This document shows positions 32,704-41,101 of a DNA stretch of 49,896 nt, piece by piece. A program made the position numbers and the translations under genes. The stretch spans positions 1-49,896 of the forward strand of contig JAFQMD010000032.1 in NCBI GenBank assembly GCA_017396365.1, given 5' to 3'. Origin of the DNA: Clostridia bacterium (GTDB taxonomy: Bacteria; Bacillota; Clostridia; Christensenellales; Borkfalkiaceae). The notes below the pieces were generated by a model. That model searched no databases. It saw nothing but the letters and a program-made list of their open reading frames with translations, and was not told the origin of the DNA. The stretch's first letter is position 1, and each line of letters begins with the position of its first letter.

Positions 32704-33249
32704 ATGAATATTTGGCACGATATTCAAGCAAATAGAATCAAACCTGACGAATTCGTCGCCGTTATCGAAATTCAAAAGGGTAGCAAACAAAAATACGAAC
32801 TCGACAAAAAAACAGGGCTTTTAATTTTGGATAGAATTTTATACACTTCAACTCACTATCCTGCAAACTACGGTTTTATTCCGCACACTCTTGCATCCGA
32901 CGGCGACCCGTTAGACGTTTTAGTTCTTTGTTCGGAAAGTCTTATTCCGCTCAGTTTAGTAAAAGTTTATCCTATCGGCGTTATTACTATGGAAGACAAT
33001 GGCGACGCTGACGAAAAAATTATTGCAATTCCGTTTACTGACCCAAACTACAATACTTATAAAAGTTTAGACGACCTTCCAAAACATATCTTTGACGAAA
33101 TGCAACACTTTTTTAGCGTGTATAAACAACTCGAAGGTAAAAACACTGCAGTTCATACCGTTCAAGGCAGAGACGATGCGATAAACATCATAAAACAGTC
33201 TTTAATTCGCTATAAAGAAAATCTTTTTGAAATCGTCAAAAAAGACTAA
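32704..33249 (+). CDS. ppa: Inorganic pyrophosphatase, family I
   Basis: Soluble Mg-dependent enzyme that hydrolyses pyrophosphate to drive biosynthesis. It has KGSKQKYELDKKTG, LYTSTHYPANYGFIPHT and the signature DGDPLDVLVL with the metal-binding aspartates, then the C-terminal HFFSVYKQLEGK. At 181 residues it has family I length. The ATG at 32704 has GGAGG upstream; the longer frame from 32647 would begin inside the promoter. Family I is less common in Clostridia, which often use family II. The SecB-like gene follows 41 bases later. Confidence 0.95.
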   Translation: MNIWHDIQANRIKPDEFVAVIEIQKGSKQKYELDKKTGLLILDRILYTSTHYPANYGFIPHTLASDGDPLDVLVLCSESLIPLSLVKVYPIGVITMEDNGDADEKIIAIPFTDPNYNTYKSLDDLPKHIFDEMQHFFSVYKQLEGKNTAVHTVQGRDDAINIIKQSLIRYKENLFEIVKKD

Positions 33250-33290
33250 TAATCAACCTATAAGCCTACTAATTTATAAAAGGAGATAAA

Positions 33291-33701
33291 ATGGAAAAGA
33301 ATATTCAACTTTTAACGTATAGAGTAAACCAACTTGATTTTAAATTTAACGAAGGTATAAAACCGGGGACAAAATTTAATATCAATCCAAAAATAGAATG
33401 CAAAATAGGTAGAAAAGATAAAACTCTTTTCGTAAACCTTTCAGTCAAAATTAACGACGATATTTCTTCGCCCGTTCCGTTCAATATTTTCGCGTCGCTT
33501 TTTGCAACTTTCGTTGTTAAAAACGAAGCCGACCAAAACGTTTTTGCATCTGAGGCAATGGACGTGTTATATCCGTTTTTAAGAGCGGCTGTTGCGTCAA
33601 TCACCGCAAACTGCAATATTCCAGCATACGTTTTACCTTTTATCGAACCGAGTAGTTTAGGCAAAAACGGCGCTGAAATTAAAGGGGAAAATCTCAACTG
33701 A
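33291..33701 (+). CDS. SecB-like chaperone
   Basis: A 136-residue soluble protein. A beta-sheet N-terminal half (RKDKTLFVNLSVKIND) and the C-terminal signature VLYPFLRAAVASITANCNIPAYVLPFIEP follow the pattern of SecB (YPFARxxxSxxTxxxGFPPLxLxPINF). SecB keeps pre-proteins unfolded for export or, in some relatives, serves toxin-antitoxin systems. No toxin gene is nearby. AAAAGGAG lies eight bases before the ATG. Confidence 0.75.
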   Translation: MEKNIQLLTYRVNQLDFKFNEGIKPGTKFNINPKIECKIGRKDKTLFVNLSVKINDDISSPVPFNIFASLFATFVVKNEADQNVFASEAMDVLYPFLRAAVASITANCNIPAYVLPFIEPSSLGKNGAEIKGENLN

Positions 33702-33730
33702 TTATTCAAAGAATAAACGCAAATAATTAC

Positions 33731-33754
33731 GCCATACTAAAATCATAGTATGGC
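33731..33754 (+). promoter_or_regulatory. Hairpin spanning the VanW start codon
   Basis: GCCATACTA (33731-33739) and TAGTATGGC (33746-33754) form a perfect 9-bp stem with a 6-base loop. The ATG at 33750 lies in the 3' arm, and no Shine-Dalgarno is visible. Confidence 0.6.
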
Positions 33755-34889
33755 AAAGAGAATTTGTAAAATTGTGCCTGCCATTATTTTGGCGGGCATA
33801 TTTATTTGTATAAAACCATTTTCAGCCGTCGCGTATCCGCTTTTTGGCACGGACTTCGTTTTGACGATTCAAGCAATGGGAAGAACTTATGAGTTTTGTT
33901 ATCCTGAAATTGACGAGTATAGGGGAGAGCTGTATTTAAAAAACGCAGAACAAGTAGTCGATGGAATTTACTACGACACTTTGAAAAAACCTATCGACGC
34001 GCAAGTTAGAATTAACCCTGAAAACGAAAACCCGTTTACGCTTAAAAAAGAGACTATCGGCAAGTGTATTGATAAAGAAGACTTGCTTTATAAAATACAA
34101 ACTTCACTTGCAAAAAGACAAGGGATAGTAAAGGCTAAAAATATAGTTTTAAAACCTGAAATCACAATCGAAAAACTGCAAAAATCGACTTATAGACGGG
34201 CTTTTTTTCAAACAGCATATCCTTATTCTTCTCAGGAAAGGAAAAATAATATTAAACTTTGCGCTGAGTTTATAGGTGGGGTGATGCTTATGCCGTACGA
34301 AGAATTTTCTTTTAATCAAAGGGTTGGAGAAAGGACGGAAGAAAGGGGTTTTCAAAGCGCAAAGGTTATAGAAAACGGAAAGTTTATCGACGGTATAGGC
34401 GGTGGTGTTTGTCAAGTTTCTTCAACTCTATATAACGCCGTTTTGCTCGCAGGTTTAAAGGTAACCGAAAGACATAATCACAGCATGCTCGTTTCCTACG
34501 TAGAGCCGTCGTTTGACGCAATGGTAAGTTACGGCTACGCAGATTTAAAATTTATAAACGATACGGGTGGAATAATCTTTTTAATTGCAAGCGTAAAAGA
34601 CGATAATATTTTAATAAGCGTTTACGGTGAAAAGCCTAAATATTCGTATAAAAGGGTAAGCGTCGTAAAGCAAGAGATAGCCTACGGCGAGCCTGAAAGG
34701 GTTTTTAACGGCGAAATCCAACAAGGCGAAGAAAAGTTTTTGGTATATCCTAAAAAAGGCGCTGTTTCAGAAGGGTATCTTGAAAAATATTTAGACGGCG
34801 TTTTGATATCTTCTTCAAAACTTTCTTTAGATAAGTATAAGGCGCTAAACGGAGTGGTTATCTACAATAAAAGTGAGCCTATAAGTTGA
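33750..34889 (+). CDS. VanW family exported protein
   Basis: A 379-residue protein with an N-terminal hydrophobic segment (IVPAIILAGIFICIKPFSAVAYP) that is a signal peptide or anchor. After a ~130-residue N-terminal region it has the VanW core: LMPYEEFSFNQRVGERTEERGFQSAKVIENGKFIDGIGGGVCQVSSTLYNAVLLAGL, with ERHNHSMLVSYVEPSFDAMVSYGYADLKF. The end (about 300-375) resembles a G5-like beta domain. VanW proteins are common in Clostridia, have no firm biochemical role and are linked by name to glycopeptide resistance clusters; no resistance genes are here. The start codon lies in a hairpin. Confidence 0.88.
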   Translation: MAKRICKIVPAIILAGIFICIKPFSAVAYPLFGTDFVLTIQAMGRTYEFCYPEIDEYRGELYLKNAEQVVDGIYYDTLKKPIDAQVRINPENENPFTLKKETIGKCIDKEDLLYKIQTSLAKRQGIVKAKNIVLKPEITIEKLQKSTYRRAFFQTAYPYSSQERKNNIKLCAEFIGGVMLMPYEEFSFNQRVGERTEERGFQSAKVIENGKFIDGIGGGVCQVSSTLYNAVLLAGLKVTERHNHSMLVSYVEPSFDAMVSYGYADLKFINDTGGIIFLIASVKDDNILISVYGEKPKYSYKRVSVVKQEIAYGEPERVFNGEIQQGEEKFLVYPKKGAVSEGYLEKYLDGVLISSSKLSLDKYKALNGVVIYNKSEPIS

Positions 34890-34923
34890 TTGTTGCCTAA
34901 TTTAATAATTTGCACACTACGTA

Positions 34924-34947
34924 TTTAAGCGTTAAAATTCGCTTAAA
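34924..34947 (+). terminator. Weak hairpin after the VanW gene
   Basis: TTTAAGCG and CGCTTAAA pair around TTAAAATT; TTAAATTTAT follows. A possible weak terminator in the 198-base gap before xpt. Confidence 0.4.
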
Positions 34948-34986
34948 TTAAATTTATAAAAATTTAAAACAAAGACCATCAAAATA

Positions 34987-35015
34987 TTGACTTTACTTTT
35001 TAACTTTGTTATAAT
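34987..35015 (+). promoter_or_regulatory. Promoter of the xpt-BMP operon
   Basis: TTGACT at 34987-34992, 17-bp spacer, TATAAT at 35010-35015 with an extended TGT. The ~65-base leader is too short for, and does not resemble, a purine riboswitch. Confidence 0.85.
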
Positions 35016-35087
35016 GAAAATATCTTTTAAAAATTTTGTCGAAATTTGCTAAGGCGACTTGGTGAAATCTTACTTAAGAGAGAAGTT

Positions 35088-35657
35088 ATGGAAAGTTTAA
35101 AGAAGGCAATTTTAGAAAAAGGAAAAGTTTTACCAGGCAACGTCTTAAAAGTCGGTGCATTTTTAAACAACCAGTTAGACGTCAAAATCTTAGGAGAGAT
35201 GGCTGACGAAATTTTCGCATATTTTAAAGATAAAAACGTTACTAAAATCGCTACGATAGAGGCTTCGGGTATCGCCCTTGCTATTTTGGTTGCAGAAAGG
35301 TTCGGCGTAAACGCCGTTTTTGCAAAGAAGAGCAAGACAGCCAACGTCGATGGCGATTTTTATATGTCTGAATGCTTTTCTTATACTCATAAGGTCAACA
35401 ACAATATTATAATAGGAAAAGAATATCTAAGTTCTTCGGATAGAGTGTTGGTCGTTGACGACTTTTTGGCGCACGGACAAGCGGTTTACGCTTTGAAAAA
35501 TATCGTAGAGCAAGCGGGCGCAACTTTAGTTGGCGTAACTATTGCCATTGAAAAGGGTTTTCAAGGCGCAGGGGATAAAATGCGTAGCGAGGGGATAGAC
35601 CTTTATTCGCTTGCAATCATTGACAGTATGGACGACTGCAAGGTTGTATTTAGATAA
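35088..35657 (+). CDS. xpt: Xanthine phosphoribosyltransferase
   Basis: Purine-salvage enzyme converting xanthine and PRPP to XMP. It has LPGNVLKVGAFLNNQLDVKI at the start, IATIEASGIALAILVA, the flexible-loop segment FAKKSKTANV, and the PRPP-binding motif VLVVDDFLAHGQA. At 189 residues it has the family length. I use the ATG at 35088, with AAGAGAGAAG before it. The BMP lipoprotein gene follows 41 bases later, so salvage and import of purines are probably made together. Confidence 0.94.
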   Translation: MESLKKAILEKGKVLPGNVLKVGAFLNNQLDVKILGEMADEIFAYFKDKNVTKIATIEASGIALAILVAERFGVNAVFAKKSKTANVDGDFYMSECFSYTHKVNNNIIIGKEYLSSSDRVLVVDDFLAHGQAVYALKNIVEQAGATLVGVTIAIEKGFQGAGDKMRSEGIDLYSLAIIDSMDDCKVVFR

Positions 35658-35698
35658 TTTTGTTAAATAAACCCGAAAGGGTAGGAGGTATAAAACCA

Positions 35699-36961
35699 AT
35701 GAAAAAACTTTTAACTCTTGTACTTACTGTTGTTATGGCAGTTGGTTGCTGCTTCGGTTTGGCTTCTTGTGGAAAGGGTGATCCTGTCGTTGCTCTTATC
35801 TGCTTACACGGGGAAGAATCTTCTTATGATAAGAACTTTATCGATGCGTTTGAAGCTGCTTGCGAAGCAAAAGGTCTTTCCGAAGATCAATACGACATTA
35901 TCACCGGTATTCCTGAAGAAGGTGACGATTGTTACAACAAAGCAGTTCAATTTGCAAGTTCTGGTTACAAGGCAGTTTTTGCTGACTCTTTCGGTCACGA
36001 AGCAAACATGATCAAAGCTGCAAAAGAATTCCCAGAAGTACATTTCTGTCATGCAACTGGAACTAAATCAAGTTTATCGCTTGACAACGACGCTACTAAC
36101 GATACTCCCGCAAACTTCCACAACGCTTTCGCATCTATCTATGAAGGTAGATATCTCGCAGGTGTTGCCGCAGGTTTAAAACTTGTTGAATTATATGGTG
36201 ACGACATTACTGATGATGAAGCAAAAATCGGTTACGTAGGCGCTCACCCATATGCTGAAGTTATCTCTGGATACACTTCTTTCTTCCTTGGCGTTAAGTC
36301 AATTGTTCCTAACGTAACTATGGAAGTTAAGTACACTTATTCTTGGTACGACGAACTTAAAGAAAAGGCTTCGGCTCTCGCTTTAATCAATAATGGCGCT
36401 AAACTCGTTTCTGGTCACGCAGACTCTATGGGTGTTCCTGCCGCTTGTAAAGAAAAGAACGTTCCTAACGTATTCTACAACGGAACTACTACTGAAGATA
36501 CTTTCGTAATCGCATCTAAAATTAACTGGCAACCATACTTTGAAATGATGATTGACGGTGCATTAGGTAAAGGAACTATAGTTAAAGATTACTGCGGTAA
36601 TTTATCAACTGGTTCAGTTCAAATTACTGCTCTTGGTAAAGCAGCTGCTGAAGGAACTCAAGCAAAACTTGACGACGTAAAGGCAAAACTTATCAGCGGT
36701 GAAATTAAAGTTTTCAACACTGCTAACTTTACAGTAAGAAACGCTAAGGCTGACACCTCTGCTTTCTCTAAAGCAGGCGCTATTACTATGGACGCTGACG
36801 GTCACCTTACCGCTTATTTAGCAGACGTTATCGACGTAGGTGACTACGTAGGTGAAACCAACGTAATTGCCAACGGTGTTTTTGAAGAATCTAAACATCG
36901 TTCAGCACCTTATTTTGATATCGTTATCGACGGTATTACTATCGGTGCAGACGTAGAATAA
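35699..36961 (+). CDS. BMP-family nucleoside-binding lipoprotein
   Basis: Substrate-binding protein of a nucleoside ABC importer, anchored outside by lipidation. A signal peptide with lipobox LASC puts the lipid on Cys24. The BMP/Med core shows DPVVALICLHGE, YKAVFADSFGHEANMIKAAKEFPEVHFCHATG, FASIYEGRYLAGVAAGLKL, KIGYVGAHPYAEVISGYTSFFLG, and VSGHADSMGVPAACKEK. At 420 residues it is a little longer than typical. The ATG at 35699 has AGGAGG upstream. A hairpin before the ATPase gene may let this protein be made in excess. Confidence 0.92.
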   Translation: MKKLLTLVLTVVMAVGCCFGLASCGKGDPVVALICLHGEESSYDKNFIDAFEAACEAKGLSEDQYDIITGIPEEGDDCYNKAVQFASSGYKAVFADSFGHEANMIKAAKEFPEVHFCHATGTKSSLSLDNDATNDTPANFHNAFASIYEGRYLAGVAAGLKLVELYGDDITDDEAKIGYVGAHPYAEVISGYTSFFLGVKSIVPNVTMEVKYTYSWYDELKEKASALALINNGAKLVSGHADSMGVPAACKEKNVPNVFYNGTTTEDTFVIASKINWQPYFEMMIDGALGKGTIVKDYCGNLSTGSVQITALGKAAAEGTQAKLDDVKAKLISGEIKVFNTANFTVRNAKADTSAFSKAGAITMDADGHLTAYLADVIDVGDYVGETNVIANGVFEESKHRSAPYFDIVIDGITIGADVE

Positions 36962-36974
36962 TAACGGTTTACTT

Positions 36975-37009
36975 AGGGCGGGGTTCGTCTCCGCCCTTAT
37001 AATTTTTTT
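36975..37009 (+). terminator. Partial terminator between BMP protein and ABC ATPase
   Basis: AGGGCGGGG pairs with CTCCGCCCT (one G-T) around TTCGT; TATAATTTTTTT follows with a short gap. It probably acts as an attenuator inside the operon. Confidence 0.65.
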
Positions 37010-37039
37010 GACACAATAAAATTTACGGGGGTTTGAGCA

Positions 37040-38755
37040 GTGCAAAAGGAAATTACGCTTGAACTAAAAAATATAACCAAGACTTTTGGAAAAACTGTTG
37101 CCAATAAAAACGTCAATTTAACGGTTAGAAAGGGTGAAATATTATCATTACTTGGCGAAAACGGGTCGGGAAAGACCACTCTTATGAATATGATTTCTGG
37201 TATTTACTATCCCGACGAAGGTCAAATTTTTATAAATGGAGAAGAAGTAAAAATTGGTTCTCCTGAAAACGCATATACGTATGGCATAGGTATGATTCAC
37301 CAGCATTTTAAATTGGTGGATATTTTTACCGCTGCCGAAAATATTGTTCTTGGTGTAAAAGACGGAACTAAATTTAATATTAAGGACGTAAATTCCCGTG
37401 TTGAGCAAATAGCAAGCAAATACGGTTTTAACATAGACGTAAAGAAACAAATATACGAGATGTCCGTTTCTGAAAAGCAAACGGTTGAAATTATTAAAGT
37501 TTTATACCGTGGCGCTGATATTTTGATTTTGGACGAGCCTACGGCAGTTTTAACACCGCAAGAAATTAAAAAACTTTTCGACGTTTTAAGACGTATGAAA
37601 GAAGACGGAAAGTCAATCATTATCATCACACACAAACTTAATGAAGTTATGGAAATTTCCGATAGAGTTTCTATTCTCCGTAAAGGTGAATATATCGGAA
37701 CGGTAAACACTTGTGAAACGAGCGAAAACGAACTTACCGAAATGATGGTTGGTAAAAAAGTCGAACTTAAAATTACTCGTACGCAAACCAACTTTGATAA
37801 ACCTCTTTTAGAAGTTAGAAATCTCTCTGTAAAGGGTGATGACGGTAGTAAAAAGGTTAATGACGTTAATTTTTATATTCGCGGTGGTGAAATTTTAGGT
37901 GTAGCAGGCGTTGCGGGCTGTGGACAAAAAGAACTTTGCGAGGCAATAGCAGGACTTAGGAAGGTAGATGACGGGCTTATTATGCATAAAGGCGAAAGCA
38001 TAATAGGTAAACCTGCTAATGAAATTATTGAAATGGGCATTTCAATGAGTTTTATCCCTGAAGATAGGCTCGGTATGGGTTTAGCGCCAAACTTTTCTAT
38101 AACCGATAACATGATGCTTAAAACCTTTAGGGAAAGTAAAAAGTTTACTGTTGACGGTGAAAAATTAAAAGGGCAACCAAAATGGAAAGCGTTTTTATTA
38201 AAATCGTGGTGCGCTGTGAAAAACGTTGCTCACATGCCTTTCGTTGATAGAAAAGCGGCGAGAAAAAGAGCGACTGAACTTATTAAAAGATTAGAAATCG
38301 TTACTCCGTCAACGGAGACTCCTATTCGTCGTCTTTCGGGTGGTAACGTTCAAAAGGTTTTGGTAGGTCGCGAAATTGAATCTAATCCAAACGTTATCGT
38401 AACGGCGTATCCCGTTCGTGGTCTTGATATAAACTCGTCGTACGTAATATACGATATGTTAAACGAAGAAAAGAAAAAGGGGACGGGAATACTCTTTATC
38501 GGCGAAGATTTAGACGTAATGATGGCGCTGTGCGATAAGATTATGGTGCTTTGTCACGGTAAGAATATGGGTATAGTTCATGCATCTAAAACGACTAAGG
38601 AAGAACTCGGTCTTATGATGACGGGCGCTCTTGATTTAAGCGATGCTAAACAAAAAGAGTATGGTAAGGCAAAAGACAGTAATCTTACTGACGAACAATG
38701 GTTAGAAAAAGAACAACAAGAACAACAAGCAAAGGAGGAAAGAAACGATGGTTAA
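37040..38755 (+). CDS. Nucleoside ABC importer ATPase, two ABC domains
   Basis: Double ATPase of the BMP-type (NupO/YufO-like) importer. The first domain has Walker A GENGSGKTT, a degenerate signature (YEMSVSEKQTVEIIKVL) and Walker B ILILDEPTAVLTPQE. The second has a Walker-A-like VAGCGQKELCEAIAG that lacks the usual GKT, a good signature RRLSGGNVQKVLVGREI, and TAYPVRGLDI in place of Walker B. Such asymmetry is normal for this class. The start is a GTG at 37040 behind GGGGG. The Glu/Gln-rich tail overlaps the next gene by eight bases. Confidence 0.92.
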   Translation: MQKEITLELKNITKTFGKTVANKNVNLTVRKGEILSLLGENGSGKTTLMNMISGIYYPDEGQIFINGEEVKIGSPENAYTYGIGMIHQHFKLVDIFTAAENIVLGVKDGTKFNIKDVNSRVEQIASKYGFNIDVKKQIYEMSVSEKQTVEIIKVLYRGADILILDEPTAVLTPQEIKKLFDVLRRMKEDGKSIIIITHKLNEVMEISDRVSILRKGEYIGTVNTCETSENELTEMMVGKKVELKITRTQTNFDKPLLEVRNLSVKGDDGSKKVNDVNFYIRGGEILGVAGVAGCGQKELCEAIAGLRKVDDGLIMHKGESIIGKPANEIIEMGISMSFIPEDRLGMGLAPNFSITDNMMLKTFRESKKFTVDGEKLKGQPKWKAFLLKSWCAVKNVAHMPFVDRKAARKRATELIKRLEIVTPSTETPIRRLSGGNVQKVLVGREIESNPNVIVTAYPVRGLDINSSYVIYDMLNEEKKKGTGILFIGEDLDVMMALCDKIMVLCHGKNMGIVHASKTTKEELGLMMTGALDLSDAKQKEYGKAKDSNLTDEQWLEKEQQEQQAKEERNDG

Positions 38756-39860
38756 TACAAAAAATATTGTAAGAGAACCGTTATTTCATGTTTCTAAAAG
38801 AGATGAATTATCTTTTGGTAAAAAGACTATCGTATACGTTGCTTCTGTTTTTTGCGCTCTATTGATCGGCGCGATAATATGTTCTATTGCATCGCCAAAA
38901 GGTAATCCCGTGATGTTTTTCGTATCTTTGTTTGAAGGCGTATTCGCTTCGTCAAGAAGTATTTGGGAGATGTTAAGAGATATGGCGCTCCTTTTAAGCG
39001 TATCTATGGCACTTCTCCCTGCATTCAAAATGAGATTTTGGAACTTGGGTGGAAACGGTCAAATTCTTATGGGTGGTCTTGCAGCAAACGTTTGCTTGAT
39101 TACGCTCGGTGGAGTTATCGGTGATTTTTGGGTAGTTCTTTTATCAGTTATAGCAAGTATGGTTGTCGGCGCGATATGGGCGGTTATTCCTGCAATTTTC
39201 AAAGCATTGTTCAATGCTAATGAATCTTTGTTTACGCTTATGATGAACTACATTGCCCAATGTTGCGTTACGCTTTTTATAGCGATAGTGGTAAAAGGGG
39301 GGTCAAGCGTTTTAACTGACGACCAACTTCCACAAGGCGGTAGATTGCCAATTGTAGGAAATCAATTTCTCTTGACGATTATCGTCGGCGCTTTAATATT
39401 TGGATTTATGTTCATATATACAAAGTATACGAAGGGTGGTTATGAACTTGCAGTTGTTGGCGATAGTCAAAATACTGCTAAATACGTCGGAATCAAAGTT
39501 AAATCAGTAATAATTAGGACACTTGCTATATCCGGCGCGATTTGCGGTATCGTAGGGCTTTTAGTAACGTCGGGAAATTATGCAAATGCCGCAATCGGTG
39601 TTGGTTCTGCTAAAAATATGGGCTTTACTGCAATTATGACTACATGGCTTGGTAACTGTAATCCGATTATGATATTAGTTTCTTGCGCGCTCGTGTCGTT
39701 TATAAATAAAGGTATGCCACAAGTTCGTATGGCGTTTAAGTTAAAGGGCGAAAGTTTTTCAAATTTGGTAGTAGGTATTATTTATTTCTTTATCATTGCT
39801 TGTTCTTTCATTATTCAGTATAAAATTACTTTCAGCAAAAAGAAGAAGGAGGCTAAATAA
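38748..39860 (+). CDS. Nucleoside ABC importer permease 1
   Basis: Membrane subunit (NupP/YufP-like) with about eight hydrophobic segments. Family marks include AFKMRFWNLGGNGQILMGGLAAN, ALFNANESLFTLMMNYIA and YELAVVGDSQNTAKYVGIKV. It overlaps the ATPase gene by eight bases (translation coupling) and is followed two bases later by permease 2. At 370 residues it has usual length. Confidence 0.92.
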   Translation: MVNTKNIVREPLFHVSKRDELSFGKKTIVYVASVFCALLIGAIICSIASPKGNPVMFFVSLFEGVFASSRSIWEMLRDMALLLSVSMALLPAFKMRFWNLGGNGQILMGGLAANVCLITLGGVIGDFWVVLLSVIASMVVGAIWAVIPAIFKALFNANESLFTLMMNYIAQCCVTLFIAIVVKGGSSVLTDDQLPQGGRLPIVGNQFLLTIIVGALIFGFMFIYTKYTKGGYELAVVGDSQNTAKYVGIKVKSVIIRTLAISGAICGIVGLLVTSGNYANAAIGVGSAKNMGFTAIMTTWLGNCNPIMILVSCALVSFINKGMPQVRMAFKLKGESFSNLVVGIIYFFIIACSFIIQYKITFSKKKKEAK

Positions 39861-39862
39861 TT

Positions 39863-40837
39863 ATGATAATGTTCCTTCAAAACGCAATTAGATGTTCTGC
39901 GGCGTTTATGTTTGGCTGTTTAGGAGAAATTATAACCGAAAAATCCGGACATTTGAATCTTGGTATTCCTGGCATTATGTGCGGAGGTGTTGCAGGCGGA
40001 TGTTTAAGTTGTTATCTTTATATGGGTGCAATTCCTGATTATACACAACCAAGTTATATCTTGTTGTTGTTAATCGGTATAATAGGTGCGGTTTTATCAG
40101 GCGTGTTTCTCGGAAGTATTTATGCATTTTTAACCGTAACTCTTAAATGTAACCAAAACATAACGGGTTTAGCGCTTACAATTTTTGGTACAGGCTTTAC
40201 TGATATTGTTATGCAATTGATGGACGTGACGAAACGTAAACAATATTTTAGTATTGCTTCAACTTATATTGCAAAGCCGTTGCCGTTTGCTCAAAATCTT
40301 GGATGGTTTGGCGAATTGTTCCTATCTTATGGAGCGTTGGTATATCTTGCTATCGCGTTATGTATAGCAACGGGTATAATTCTAAAAAAGACGAGAGTTG
40401 GACTTCATTTAAGAGCAGTTGGCGAAAATCCCGCTGCGGCAGACGCCGTAGGTATAAAAGTAGATACTTATAAATATGGTTCTATTTTAACGGGTTCAAG
40501 CGTGGCAGCAATCGGTGGATTTTTCTACGTTATGGACTTAGTGCAAGGTCTATATAATCAATATCAACCTGTCGAAGCGGTTGGTTGGCTTGCAATAGCG
40601 CTTGTAATCTTTACTCTTTGGAGGCCATATTTAGCCATTGCGGGATCTGTCTTATTCGGCGCTTTATATACTGTTTCAAACTTTATGGACGTGTCGTCTC
40701 AAATAACAAACGCTTTAATATCTTTTATTCCTTACGTTGTTACTGTAATCGTATTGCTTTCGGTAAGTGTAATAGGTAGTAAAAACGTTCAACCGCCGTC
40801 GTCGTTGGGGCTCAATTATTTCCGCGAAGACCGATAA
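39863..40837 (+). CDS. Nucleoside ABC importer permease 2
   Basis: Second membrane subunit (NupQ/YufQ-like), with LGEIITEKSGHLNLGIPGIMCGG, TLKCNQNITGLALTIFGTG and VGLHLRAVGENPAAADAVGIKV. It pairs with permease 1 to form the channel. At 324 residues it is complete and ends the xpt-BMP-ABC operon. In Bacillus the related NupNOPQ system takes up guanosine; with xpt at the head of this operon a purine nucleoside is the likely cargo. Confidence 0.92.
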   Translation: MIMFLQNAIRCSAAFMFGCLGEIITEKSGHLNLGIPGIMCGGVAGGCLSCYLYMGAIPDYTQPSYILLLLIGIIGAVLSGVFLGSIYAFLTVTLKCNQNITGLALTIFGTGFTDIVMQLMDVTKRKQYFSIASTYIAKPLPFAQNLGWFGELFLSYGALVYLAIALCIATGIILKKTRVGLHLRAVGENPAAADAVGIKVDTYKYGSILTGSSVAAIGGFFYVMDLVQGLYNQYQPVEAVGWLAIALVIFTLWRPYLAIAGSVLFGALYTVSNFMDVSSQITNALISFIPYVVTVIVLLSVSVIGSKNVQPPSSLGLNYFREDR

Positions 40838-40868
40838 CTTAAAGTTTTATATTCCGTAATATTTTGTT

Positions 40869-40925
40869 AAAAAACGATAGTAACTGGTATGACAAGTAAT
40901 GCAATGCCATCTACTATCGTTTTTT
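40869..40925 (+). terminator. Terminator of the nucleoside importer operon
   Basis: AAAAAACGATAGTA (40869-40882) pairs with TACTATCGTTTTTT (40912-40925); an inner TGGTAT/ATGCCA pairing extends the stem. The rest of the gap to pckA is A/T-rich and empty except for the pckA promoter. Confidence 0.88.
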
Positions 40926-41019
40926 ATATTGTTTTGTTTGTAATTTATTGCGAAAAAATTGTAAGATTTTGTTAAAGTTGTGAAAACTTAAATTATAAAA
41001 TAATATTTTAAAACTACGC

Positions 41020-41048
41020 TTGCAATATGTAAAAAAGTGTGTTACAAT
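41020..41048 (+). promoter_or_regulatory. Promoter of pckA
   Basis: TTGCAA at 41020-41025, 17-bp spacer, TACAAT at 41043-41048 with an extended TGT. Confidence 0.78.
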
Positions 41049-41101
41049 AATTATGCTCATAATAGGGTAATTTGGAAAATTTTTAATATAAAGAGGTTAA
41101 A

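Noticed and set aside
33750..34889. Vancomycin-resistance cluster
   Set aside because: VanW-type proteins are common outside resistance loci; no vanA/B/H/X or two-component genes are present.
35016..35087. Purine riboswitch in front of xpt
   Set aside because: The leader is only ~65 bases and lacks the three-way junction and conserved loop sequences.
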